Assembly (NCBI GenBank): GCA_021732405.1
Contig: JAKFVB010000040.1
Location: forward strand, 1 to 34,852
Origin: Methylotenera sp.
GTDB taxonomy: Bacteria; Pseudomonadota; Gammaproteobacteria; Burkholderiales; Methylophilaceae
Reading direction: 5' to 3'
DNA: 34,852 bases
A program made the position numbers and the translations under genes. This document shows, piece by piece, positions 26,826 through 34,516 of the stretch. Below the pieces are notes generated by a model, which did not search any database, was not told the DNA's origin, and worked only from the letters and a program-made list of their open reading frames with translations. Each line of letters starts with the position of its first letter. Position 1 is the stretch's first letter.

Positions 26826-27692
26826 TTATAACTTAAGTTTATCTCTCACTCTGGTAAATATTCTAAAAAATACTGGCGGCGTTAAATCTTTTAAATAGTT
26901 ATCAAATACCAAACGACGAATCTCTTTTCTGGTGCCAGCATCTTCATTCACTCTTGCTTTATACATTGTGGAGTGCGATACGGAATCATCATATATACGC
27001 TTAGAGGCCGTGTAATAATAAAGTGCCAATGATCTTCTTTTCACATGCTCAGGCGTGGTTAATGGATCTGGGTGCCCATGAAAACTATCTGCGTCTGTAT
27101 TAAAAATAACACAGCGGTTATAAATGGGTGCAATGGTGTGCACCTTATTTTGCATCGACTTATCCCATAACTCCAGATTTCCGCCGTACTCCTCTTTCCA
27201 ATCTTTGTTTAAATAGATAATCATATTCAAACGTCTATTTAAATGTAGCTGTTCGTTAATTCTAAAATCTGCATGAATACCCAACTTGCCGCCCGTTGTT
27301 GTTTCATGAAAACCACCGCCAATATAATGAGGATCTGGAATTAAAGATTGAATTGTCGTTAATGACTCTAAAAACTGAATAATGGCCTTAGAGTTAAATA
27401 ATGCAAACACTTGACGTGAGAATCCATTGCAATCAGCAGGGTCTACTTGTCTTTTATGCAAGCCAGCATAGCCCATTTCAAACATAACATCATTTTGTAG
27501 TTTTTCTTTGGGGAAATTTTCTAGAATTTGATCAATTAAAGTTTCTGGTAAGAAATTATCAATCACAATGTGCGGAAAAGGCTCTGCAAAACAGTAATCA
27601 GCACTTAAATCTTGGCCATATTTTTCAGCGTCTTTTACGTTTAAGTATAAGCCATCACTGATTCCTATTGGCAATGTTGCTTTTTGAAACAT
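26826..27692 (-). CDS. 2-oxoglutarate/Fe(II)-dependent oxygenase
   Basis: The 288-residue product carries the prolyl-4-hydroxylase-type 2OG oxygenase fold. The iron ligands H140 and D142 lie in GIHADFRIN, a distal His in FHGHPDPL (H205 or H207) completes the facial triad, and Arg219/Arg220 before SLALYYYT would bind 2-oxoglutarate. Such proteins are frequent in EPS and lipopolysaccharide loci and may hydroxylate a sugar, lipid or protein. The substrate here is unknown. The longer frame uses TTG at 27707. ATG at 27692 is preferred because GGGA lies nine bases upstream of it. Confidence 0.8.
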   Translation of the reverse strand: MFQKATLPIGISDGLYLNVKDAEKYGQDLSADYCFAEPFPHIVIDNFLPETLIDQILENFPKEKLQNDVMFEMGYAGLHKRQVDPADCNGFSRQVFALFNSKAIIQFLESLTTIQSLIPDPHYIGGGFHETTTGGKLGIHADFRINEQLHLNRRLNMIIYLNKDWKEEYGGNLELWDKSMQNKVHTIAPIYNRCVIFNTDADSFHGHPDPLTTPEHVKRRSLALYYYTASKRIYDDSVSHSTMYKARVNEDAGTRKEIRRLVFDNYLKDLTPPVFFRIFTRVRDKLKL

Positions 27693-27773
27693 TCTTAGTA
27701 TTCCCAAAAAAATAACTTACACTCACACAACAATACACATCGAACATGACTTAAATATGCAAATCAGCTCATC

Positions 27774-27795
27774 AAATAGAAAAGCCGTTCTATTT
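27774..27795. repeat. 8-bp inverted repeat between epsG and the oxygenase gene
   Basis: AAATAGAA (27774-27781) and TTCTATTT (27788-27795) pair around the loop AAGCCG. The T-rich flank follows it on the plus strand, opposite to the operon, so its role as a terminator for eps transcription is doubtful. Confidence 0.4.
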
Positions 27796-27805
27796 TTATA
27801 GCAAT

Positions 27806-28666
27806 TTAATAGTAATAGGCTTTTGATTCAATCTCAGCTTTGTTTAATACAATGCCCAATAAATTATCTTTAGGCAAATGATGTAATGTCTCTTCTATTT
27901 CTGATTGCGTAGACATCCCATTGGCAATCACTAATAAAATACAATCCACCTGCGGCAGCAGCACCATTGCATCATCAGAATTCAGTACTGGCGGACAGTC
28001 AAAAATAACAATTCTTGAGTTGTAGCGCTCTCTTAAATCAGTAATAAGATTAGTCACCTTTTTTGACGATAGCGTCTCGGCAGACTTTGAAACAGGCTTC
28101 ATTGTTGGTACAATCACCAAGCGGTCAATGCCAGGGTTAATCATCACGTCTTTTAGCTGTGCTTTATCTTGCAGATAATCATTCATGGATTTTTCTGTGT
28201 GAATACCCAAATAAGCTGCTACTTTAGGTCGACGCAAATCAAAATCAACCAAAATCGCGGTTTTTTGTGGCTGCTGCGCAATACTGATAGCAAGATTAAT
28301 CGATACCAGTGTCTTACCAGATTGCGGTGTAGGCGAAACTACTGCAATCGTGCGCCAATTATTTTCTTCCATTTTTTGAAGAATTTGGGTGCGCAGAGAG
28401 TCAAAACTATAGCTATTCACATCACTTTTAGATTGCGCCACGATTCTATTTTTTTCTAGATGGGCACTATCTAATTTAATCACCGGCGTATTTAAATAGT
28501 TAATCATCCCCAGTTCATTTTCAGTATTGGGGAAGCCTTTAATATTTTTTTGACTCACAACACTTTGAGACAAGGTCGAGCTGACTCTAGCTTCTGTTTT
28601 AAATTGAGCTTTTGATTCCGTGTTTTCTATTTTTGCTTTTGCAAGCGCGTCTTTAATTTTTTCCAT
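27806..28666 (-). CDS. epsG: BY-type tyrosine autokinase (EpsG-like)
   Basis: The 286-residue cytoplasmic ATPase has the three BY-kinase motifs: Walker A SPTPQSGKT (111-119), Walker A' ILVDFDLRRP (138-147) and Walker B IVIFDCPP (219-226). It ends in a short tyrosine cluster YYY (284-286), the likely autophosphorylation site. The N-terminal 60 residues are variable. With EpsF it would form the two-part polysaccharide copolymerase that controls chain length and export, as in Wzc/CapAB systems. The frame also has an ATG at 28669. The one at 28666 is chosen because AGAGG then lies at better spacing. It starts about ten bases after the epsF stop. Confidence 0.9.
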   Translation of the reverse strand: MEKIKDALAKAKIENTESKAQFKTEARVSSTLSQSVVSQKNIKGFPNTENELGMINYLNTPVIKLDSAHLEKNRIVAQSKSDVNSYSFDSLRTQILQKMEENNWRTIAVVSPTPQSGKTLVSINLAISIAQQPQKTAILVDFDLRRPKVAAYLGIHTEKSMNDYLQDKAQLKDVMINPGIDRLVIVPTMKPVSKSAETLSSKKVTNLITDLRERYNSRIVIFDCPPVLNSDDAMVLLPQVDCILLVIANGMSTQSEIEETLHHLPKDNLLGIVLNKAEIESKAYYY

Positions 28667-28675
28667 CATCTACCT

Positions 28676-30262
28676 CTACGCAAACCTAGCCGATATTTTA
28701 ATTAGTAATAAATCAAGTGGCATAAAGGCAAAGTGAATTATCAATAATAAGAGCCCAGTGACCGTTAGTATGGATAGAACTAAATATTTATTAAAGTTTT
28801 TTTGGCGCTTTATTTCAGCTTTTGTAGAGATGTAAGGAATAATCACTAGCGGTCTCATGTTAATCAACGCAGTTAAAGCCTCAACACCTCTCACACGCCT
28901 ATCTAATGCTTCTAATAAAAAAGCCAGACCCAAAGCACCACCTAGACCTGCTAATAAACCCAGCCCTACGATTTTCTTTCTATTCGGTTTTGTTGGCTTA
29001 TCAGGAAAAAATGGCGGCTCTAGCATTGAAAAGCGTTCCGCTTTATTGTCCTGCTCTAAGTTTTCTGCAATCTTAGCGTTAATTTGCTTAGACTTAACCT
29101 CTTCATATTTAGATTTTGCATTCTCGTAATCTCGCATGAGCGTAAAAAGCCCTCGTTCAATCTGTGGGCTTTGTGTCACTTGGTTTTGTAACTGATCGGC
29201 TTTTGCTTCTAGCGATTTTCTTTGTTGCACTAATGAGCCCAATCTTAGCTTGGCGGCCTCGATTTGCGCTTGTACTTTTGCAGTCACTAAATCAGATGCA
29301 ATATCAATCTTGACTGGTTTCGCGTCTGACTTTACATCTGTTTTTGCTTCAACTGGTTTTTCTAAAGCCTCAATTCTTCTTTTCAATGCTCTAATGGTTG
29401 GGTGCGTTTCCTTATACAAACTCAGTGAACGCTCTAGCTCTGCTTTTGCTTTTTCCAGCTCTGATACTGGACTAATGACCTCACCGCTAGCATTTGTTCT
29501 GACATTGGCCTTTGAGCTTGCCAACTCTACATCCAAGTACCTCAACTCTTCCTGTGTCGATTTATAATCGCGATCTAATTCTTTGATTTCTGATTCGGTA
29601 CGCTGCAACAAGCTCATGTACATTTCCATGTGCTCTGGTAGTGAGTTTGCATGCTCTTGCTTAAATGTCGCTACTTTGTTTTCAACACCCTCAAGCTCAG
29701 CTTTAAGTGTTTCAACCTCTTGCGTTAAAAATTCCGTAGTTTCAGTCGCGCGTTCAGTTCTAGCTTTTACATTTTCATCCAAAAACAAAGTCACAATTTC
29801 ATTTGCTACCTTGTGTGCGATTTCTGGCCGCTCATATTCAAAGCCTACTTTAAACGCAATAGCAGCTTTACCACCGCCTTGAACATCCGCATTCAATATA
29901 ATCACGTAGATGCTTTTGCGCATATCGTCAATTAAAGTAGAAGTGGTTTCTGAATCAATCTTTTTAGGATATAAATTATATTTTTGAATGATGCGGTACA
30001 AGTTGTCACGCGTCATTACTCTTTGTTTAATGACTTCAATTCGCTCATCTGCGTAGCTTGTAACTGTCGCTTTAACAACATCATCGGGGATTTGCTGGGA
30101 CTCAATTAAAATAGTACCTGTAGATTGATAGGTTGGAGGCAAGAAAATGGCCGCGGCAACAGCAACCAGTAAAATCGCAATAAAAACCGCCAACATTTGT
30201 AACCATCTGCGCTTAAGTATCGATAGATAGTCACCGATGGTTAATTCATATTCAGTTGCCAT
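28676..30262 (-). CDS. epsF: Polysaccharide chain-length determinant (EpsF, Wzz/GumC-like)
   Basis: The 528-residue protein has the Wzz layout. An N-terminal cytoplasmic stretch ELTIGDYLSILKRRW leads into a first membrane helix (about 20-40). A long periplasmic region follows with coiled-coil segments (about 165-245 and 325-405). The proline-rich FFPDKPTKPNRKK segment precedes a helix near 445-462, and one more helix lies near 498-518. The Wzz family sets polymer length and bridges the inner membrane to the outer-membrane exporter. There is no kinase domain, so the partner kinase is the next gene, epsG. It lies 24 bases after the EpsL-like gene. Confidence 0.9.
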   Translation of the reverse strand: MATEYELTIGDYLSILKRRWLQMLAVFIAILLVAVAAAIFLPPTYQSTGTILIESQQIPDDVVKATVTSYADERIEVIKQRVMTRDNLYRIIQKYNLYPKKIDSETTSTLIDDMRKSIYVIILNADVQGGGKAAIAFKVGFEYERPEIAHKVANEIVTLFLDENVKARTERATETTEFLTQEVETLKAELEGVENKVATFKQEHANSLPEHMEMYMSLLQRTESEIKELDRDYKSTQEELRYLDVELASSKANVRTNASGEVISPVSELEKAKAELERSLSLYKETHPTIRALKRRIEALEKPVEAKTDVKSDAKPVKIDIASDLVTAKVQAQIEAAKLRLGSLVQQRKSLEAKADQLQNQVTQSPQIERGLFTLMRDYENAKSKYEEVKSKQINAKIAENLEQDNKAERFSMLEPPFFPDKPTKPNRKKIVGLGLLAGLGGALGLAFLLEALDRRVRGVEALTALINMRPLVIIPYISTKAEIKRQKNFNKYLVLSILTVTGLLLLIIHFAFMPLDLLLIKISARFA

Positions 30263-30286
30263 ATTTGAAATAATGTTTCTTTATTG

Positions 30287-31426
30287 TTAAAACTGTGGAA
30301 TGTTATAAATCAGCGAGATACCGAAGTTATTATTATTCGCTGAAAAAAGTGTTTGTTTTTGGCTTCTGTAACCAGCTATCAAGCGCATTTGCCAGCTGGT
30401 TGACAATTGGCGAGAGTAAAAAGCTGATAATTGCGTTGCTTCGGAATCAAATTGAGATTGGCTTCTACTATAGTTAAAGTTTGTGCCCCAACTGCTTTTA
30501 TCATTGAGTTCGCTGTTGTAACCCAAACCAAGCGTATCCGTCTCTTGGAAGTCGCCTAAACCACTCGGTGATACAGAGCGCGCTAATGTTGCCTGAAATG
30601 TACTATTCTCTGCAATATAGCTTAAAGCCGTATTAGCAATCCAACCTGATCCTGCAGTTGAAACACTATTCACGCCAACACTCGGCACAAATGTCCACCG
30701 CGGGCTAATCAAAACTGTGCTACCAACCGAAAAACTTTTAGATGTACTAGACTGATTAAAAGTATTGAATTGATTGAAGTTACCCAACTGCAGTGAAGAT
30801 GAAGGTGTATCTGATTGAAAATCAGTGAAACTTAACTGTATAAACGGACTGAATTTTTCATTCCATTCATAATTAATTGACCCATTTACACTTTTGGAAG
30901 TTGAATCGACAAAACTTGAATCTGTAAAAGAAGTTGTTGAGTAATTTGCACTTAGTGAAAAATTCAATCTACCCGTCAGTGTATGGCTATAGTTAGCTGA
31001 CAGCGACCGACTCACCGATGTACCATCAACGTCAACTAAAGCATTGTTATTAAACTGTGCAAACCGCGAACTTCTTCTGTCGTAATTTGCATTAAGCGAA
31101 AATTTACCTTTTTCAAATGTTCTCGTCCAACCAAGAGCCGCATTCGGATCTTCACGATCAGCACTCAGGTTTTTATCGGAAGATCGCTGTAGTGATAAAC
31201 TTAAGTCAGATGTCCATGTGTTTTTTTCATCTTCAGCCACCACAGTATATCTTGGCACAGAGGTATAGCGCCAAACGCCTTCTTTCTGCTGTGTTAAATT
31301 CAGATTAGAATCGTAGTCAACACTAAATGGTATCGATGCCTGCTGCAGAACGATTAAAGCCTTAACAGGCGTAGAAAATAACAACGCACTTAAAAGCAAT
31401 ATCTGAATGTTTACTTTTTGTATCAA
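30287..31426 (-). CDS. epsL: Outer-membrane beta-barrel protein, EpsL-like
   Basis: The 379-residue protein has a signal peptide (about 1-23, ending PVKA). A long series of alternating Ser/Thr/aromatic strands follows, and the C-terminus ends in Phe (YNIPQF), the usual barrel-assembly signal of outer-membrane proteins. Examples of strands are FSLNANYDRRSSRFA and LNFSLSANYSTTSFT. Length and position next to epsE and epsF match EpsL of exosortase-linked eps operons, once called a regulator. The barrel architecture argues instead for a structural or channel role. The only available start is TTG at 31426, since TAA lies five codons upstream, and no good ribosome-binding site is seen. Confidence 0.75.
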   Translation of the reverse strand: MIQKVNIQILLLSALLFSTPVKALIVLQQASIPFSVDYDSNLNLTQQKEGVWRYTSVPRYTVVAEDEKNTWTSDLSLSLQRSSDKNLSADREDPNAALGWTRTFEKGKFSLNANYDRRSSRFAQFNNNALVDVDGTSVSRSLSANYSHTLTGRLNFSLSANYSTTSFTDSSFVDSTSKSVNGSINYEWNEKFSPFIQLSFTDFQSDTPSSSLQLGNFNQFNTFNQSSTSKSFSVGSTVLISPRWTFVPSVGVNSVSTAGSGWIANTALSYIAENSTFQATLARSVSPSGLGDFQETDTLGLGYNSELNDKSSWGTNFNYSRSQSQFDSEATQLSAFYSRQLSTSWQMRLIAGYRSQKQTLFSANNNNFGISLIYNIPQF

Positions 31427-31495
31427 TTTTATATATTCTTAAATGATGAAATGGTTTTGGTTTAAATTTTTATAGGACATTTCAAGCAAAAATAT

Positions 31496-32068
31496 TTACG
31501 GTACTAAAATTGTATCTCCTGTTTTTAACTGAATATTAGTCTCTAAAGCTTGACCCTCAATTAATTCATCATAATCAACAGAAATCACTTTCTGTCCATT
31601 TTGGCTACCACGTAGAACTTTTAATTCATCCGTTTCGGCAAATTTATCAAGTCCACCTGCCAAGCTAAGCGCCTGCATAACAGTCATTGGGCCGCTTAAT
31701 AAAATTGGACCTGGTTTAAGCACTTTACCTATCACGTAAACAAGATTACCACCTATGCTAGATATGACCACTGTCACTTGCGGATCTGGCAAATAGACTT
31801 TCAATTTTTCGGTAATGAGTTTCTCAACTTCTGGTGTTGTAGCACCACCCACTTCAACTCGACCGGCTAGTGGAAACGAAATGCTGCCATCCGGCAAGAC
31901 TCTAATTTCTTTTTTGAGGCTTTCTTCACCCCAAACAGAAACATCTAAAATATCACCCTCGTTAAGTTTATACATCTCTTTTGACTCTGCGCCAAAAGCA
32001 ACACCAGAAAACAGAAAGCTAGCCAAAATAACTGAAAAATAGTAATTTGTATTTAAGTTGATATTCAT
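31496..32068 (-). CDS. epsE: Polysaccharide export protein (EpsE, OPX family)
   Basis: The 190-residue protein has a signal peptide (cleavage near residue 26, AFGA). A poly-export domain follows (about 31-105: YKLNEGDILDVSVWGEESL, VLPDGSISFPLAGRVEVGG). One SLBB domain covers about 109-165 (VYVIGKVLKPGPILL, MTVMQALSLAGG). It has no lipobox cysteine and no C-terminal amphipathic helix like that of Wza, so it is a short OPX protein that probably cannot cross the outer membrane alone. It would connect EpsF to the exterior. GGGAG seven bases before ATG 32068 is a strong ribosome-binding site. A hairpin terminator lies about 45 bases upstream. Confidence 0.92.
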   Translation of the reverse strand: MNINLNTNYYFSVILASFLFSGVAFGAESKEMYKLNEGDILDVSVWGEESLKKEIRVLPDGSISFPLAGRVEVGGATTPEVEKLITEKLKVYLPDPQVTVVISSIGGNLVYVIGKVLKPGPILLSGPMTVMQALSLAGGLDKFAETDELKVLRGSQNGQKVISVDYDELIEGQALETNIQLKTGDTILVP

Positions 32069-32112
32069 GTGTTACTCCCAATAAAACAATAATATACGTG
32101 AAACAATAATAT

Positions 32113-32137
32113 AAAAAAAAGGGCATGTCGCCCTTTT
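32113..32137 (-). terminator. Intrinsic terminator or attenuator between epsB and epsE
   Basis: AAAAGGGC (32117-32124) pairs with GCCCTTTT (32130-32137) around a five-base loop. Read on the minus strand the hairpin runs into eight T residues (32120 down to 32113), a canonical intrinsic terminator. It is about 45 bases before the epsE start and 150 bases after the epsB stop. The 218-base gap also has the palindrome CCCAATTGGG (32273-32282) four bases after the epsB stop. No gene is seen in it. Confidence 0.8.
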
Positions 32138-32286
32138 CAATACAAAAAGCAGTTAATTAAAGTGATTTATATCATATTTTTGCTAAATGTATTATTTAAT
32201 ACAAAAATATTGTTATATATACATTACTTTTCGACAGGTTAATTCTATAATTTTCAAGCAATTACTCAATAGCCCAATTGGGTGAT

Positions 32287-33732
32287 TTAGTAGGCGCCTT
32301 TGCCAGTAAAAGCGGTTGCAGTACGCATTAAAATCGATAAGTCTAACCATATTGACCAATTATTAATGTATTCAATATCGGATTCAATTCGCTTGGTCAT
32401 TTGATCAATTTCTTTGGTTTCACCCCTGTAGCCTCTTACTTGAGCTAAACCAGTAATGCCAGGTTTAATATTGTGCCGCGCGTAATAATCACTAATACGT
32501 TGAGAGTAAACCTCATCATGCTGTACAGCATGAGGCCTAGGTCCAACCAAAGACATATCACCTTTCAGCACGTTAAATACTTGTGGCAGTTCATCTAAGC
32601 TGGTTTTTCGAATAAATGCGCCCACTTTTGTGATACGTGGGTCGTTTTTTTCAGCTTGCTTTAGCGTTTGACTATCATCTACTTGCTGATTGGTGCGCAT
32701 ACTACGAAATTTCCAAATACTGAATGTTTTACCGTTCCAGCCCGTTCTATTTTGTCTAAAAAATACAGGCCCAGGGCTATCGAGTTTTACTGCGATGGCA
32801 ACCACAATCAGCACAGGGGTAATCAGCAACAAGATTAAAAACGATAATATTTTATCCTCAATGGCTTTACCCAGCTTGCTTACCCCTGTTAAAGGAGTTT
32901 CAGATAAAGTTAGTACTGGAATTCCAGCAATTTCTTTTACGCTATGATTAATCAGCCTAAGTGAAAAAATATCTGGTATCCAATGAATAGTCACATGTTT
33001 GTCTAATAACACAAAATACAACTCTTCTAATACCCGAGATGACTCTAGTGGTGTAACGATATAGATCGTATTGATGTCGTGCTCATCAATCAAATCGGGT
33101 AGTTCGGCTACTTTTCCTAGGTGAATAGTACGGCTTCTAGGGTAGTCGTTTAGTTCGGATTTTTGCGTTTTTCGATGATGATTTGCTTCCTCTTCAATCG
33201 AGACATTACCAATCACACGCTCGTTTAACCACGGGTTTGAAGTGATTTTATGTTCTAGATAATTGGCTAATTGTCCTTGTCCGACAATAATAACGTTATC
33301 GGTTACCTGCGAATGCTTATTGATGCGGCGATTAATTGTTCTAACTGCAAAATGAATAATACTTTGTACTACGAACCCTACTAGAAATAACTCGGTAATA
33401 AAAACGCGTGAATATGCATCACTTTGTTTTGTTAAAAAACCCAAAACAAATAAAGCTAAAAAACTAATCGACCAAGCGTTGAATAGACTAAATAATTTTG
33501 CAGCAAAACTTGAGCTGGTACGGTAAATAGCAAAACGGTCGTACATCACCGAAACCATACCCAACAATACCAACATCAAAATGACATAATCTTGTGTTAG
33601 GTATCCAACATTTAATTGAATAAAAAACCATGCAACGCCAAGAATTGCAATGCCGTCTAACAACGGCTGCAATACATTAATGAGGCTACGTCTGCGTTGA
33701 AGTACAGACCTTGATTTAGATCGAATTACCAT
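32287..33732 (-). CDS. epsB: Undecaprenyl-phosphate sugar transferase (EpsB)
   Basis: The 481-residue protein has four or five N-terminal membrane helices (about 20-130). A nucleotide-binding-like middle domain follows ([17 protein letters not shown], 145-161). A further membrane segment (about 293-315) leads into the catalytic bacterial sugar transferase domain, with [19 protein letters not shown] (319-337), SLDELPQ carrying the Asp380-Glu381 pair, SLVGPRPH and [14 protein letters not shown]. This WcaJ/PssY-type family moves a sugar-1-phosphate to undecaprenyl phosphate, the first step of the pathway. Which sugar is not certain (glucose is usual for this type). It lies 16 bases after epsA. 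The terminator downstream suggests epsAB can form its own transcript. Confidence 0.95.
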   Translation of the reverse strand: MVIRSKSRSVLQRRRSLINVLQPLLDGIAILGVAWFFIQLNVGYLTQDYVILMLVLLGMVSVMYDRFAIYRTSSSFAAKLFSLFNAWSISFLALFVLGFLTKQSDAYSRVFITELFLVGFVVQSIIHFAVRTINRRINKHSQVTDNVIIVGQGQLANYLEHKITSNPWLNERVIGNVSIEEEANHHRKTQKSELNDYPRSRTIHLGKVAELPDLIDEHDINTIYIVTPLESSRVLEELYFVLLDKHVTIHWIPDIFSLRLINHSVKEIAGIPVLTLSETPLTGVSKLGKAIEDKILSFLILLLITPVLIVVAIAVKLDSPGPVFFRQNRTGWNGKTFSIWKFRSMRTNQQVDDSQTLKQAEKNDPRITKVGAFIRKTSLDELPQVFNVLKGDMSLVGPRPHAVQHDEVYSQRISDYYARHNIKPGITGLAQVRGYRGETKEIDQMTKRIESDIEYINNWSIWLDLSILMRTATAFTGKGAY

Positions 33733-33748
33733 AAGGCGATACTACAGT

Positions 33749-34516
33749 TTAAATGAGTCTTTGCGGTGCATATTTTGCAACAGCTTGCGCTCTGCATGAT
33801 ACATCTAGTTTTTGGAAAATACGTTTTAAATGGTTTTTAACGGTATTGGGGCTAATAGTCAAAATCATGCCAATTTCAAAGTTGGTTTTGCCCGTTTTTA
33901 CCCAATGTAAAATTTCATGCTCACGCTCGCTTAAACCACCAAGATTAAGCTCTTCAATTATTTCTTCTTCTGTGACTGGTGTTTCCATGTATTCAACACG
34001 ACGCAAGGCTGAATCAACATGTGGCATTAATAAACCCAAAACAGAATGTTGTACTTGAAATTCGCGTGCCTTATCAAAAAACACATAAATACAATCGTTT
34101 TTACCGCGCGTATCGCGCACGCCATAAACCAATAATGAATTCATGCCAACCAACTTACGCGTGAATGGCGTAGGTGATTGCGCGTTAATGCCTGCAGCAT
34201 CAAAAAAGTTAATGCGAAACCATCTCTCACCGTTATCTAACCAGCGCTGATGTAGGTTTGACATCAAATAGGCGAATACACCCGGCGCGTCAATTAATTT
34301 TTGTGTGCGAATATCATCAATATTCGATGACACATCAAAGTTAAGATCACCAGCAGCAAAATCACCCCAAGCTGCCACTAAAATATCGTGTGGAAGCACT
34401 TCATTCACACTGCCTTGTAACCAATTAAAAAAATCTACGTGCTTTTGAACAGAAAATGATTTTTGAATCACTTTAAAAACCTGTTCCCAATTCTGGTTTG
34501 TCGTATTGTTGTTCAT
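33749..34516 (-). CDS. epsA: LuxR-type transcriptional regulator EpsA
   Basis: The 255-residue protein ends in a GerE/LuxR helix-turn-helix (about 192-250): LSEREHEILHWVKTGKTNFEIG, then ISPNTVKNHLKRIFQKL. The N-terminal 180 residues form an alpha/beta sensor-like domain without a recognisable autoinducer site, as in EpsA regulators of exosortase-linked eps operons. It probably controls the operon it heads. A longer frame could start at GTG 34579. ATG 34516 is preferred because AGAGGAA lies just upstream and no ribosome-binding site precedes the earlier codons. Its signal is unknown. Confidence 0.85.
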   Translation of the reverse strand: MNNNTTNQNWEQVFKVIQKSFSVQKHVDFFNWLQGSVNEVLPHDILVAAWGDFAAGDLNFDVSSNIDDIRTQKLIDAPGVFAYLMSNLHQRWLDNGERWFRINFFDAAGINAQSPTPFTRKLVGMNSLLVYGVRDTRGKNDCIYVFFDKAREFQVQHSVLGLLMPHVDSALRRVEYMETPVTEEEIIEELNLGGLSEREHEILHWVKTGKTNFEIGMILTISPNTVKNHLKRIFQKLDVSCRAQAVAKYAPQRLI

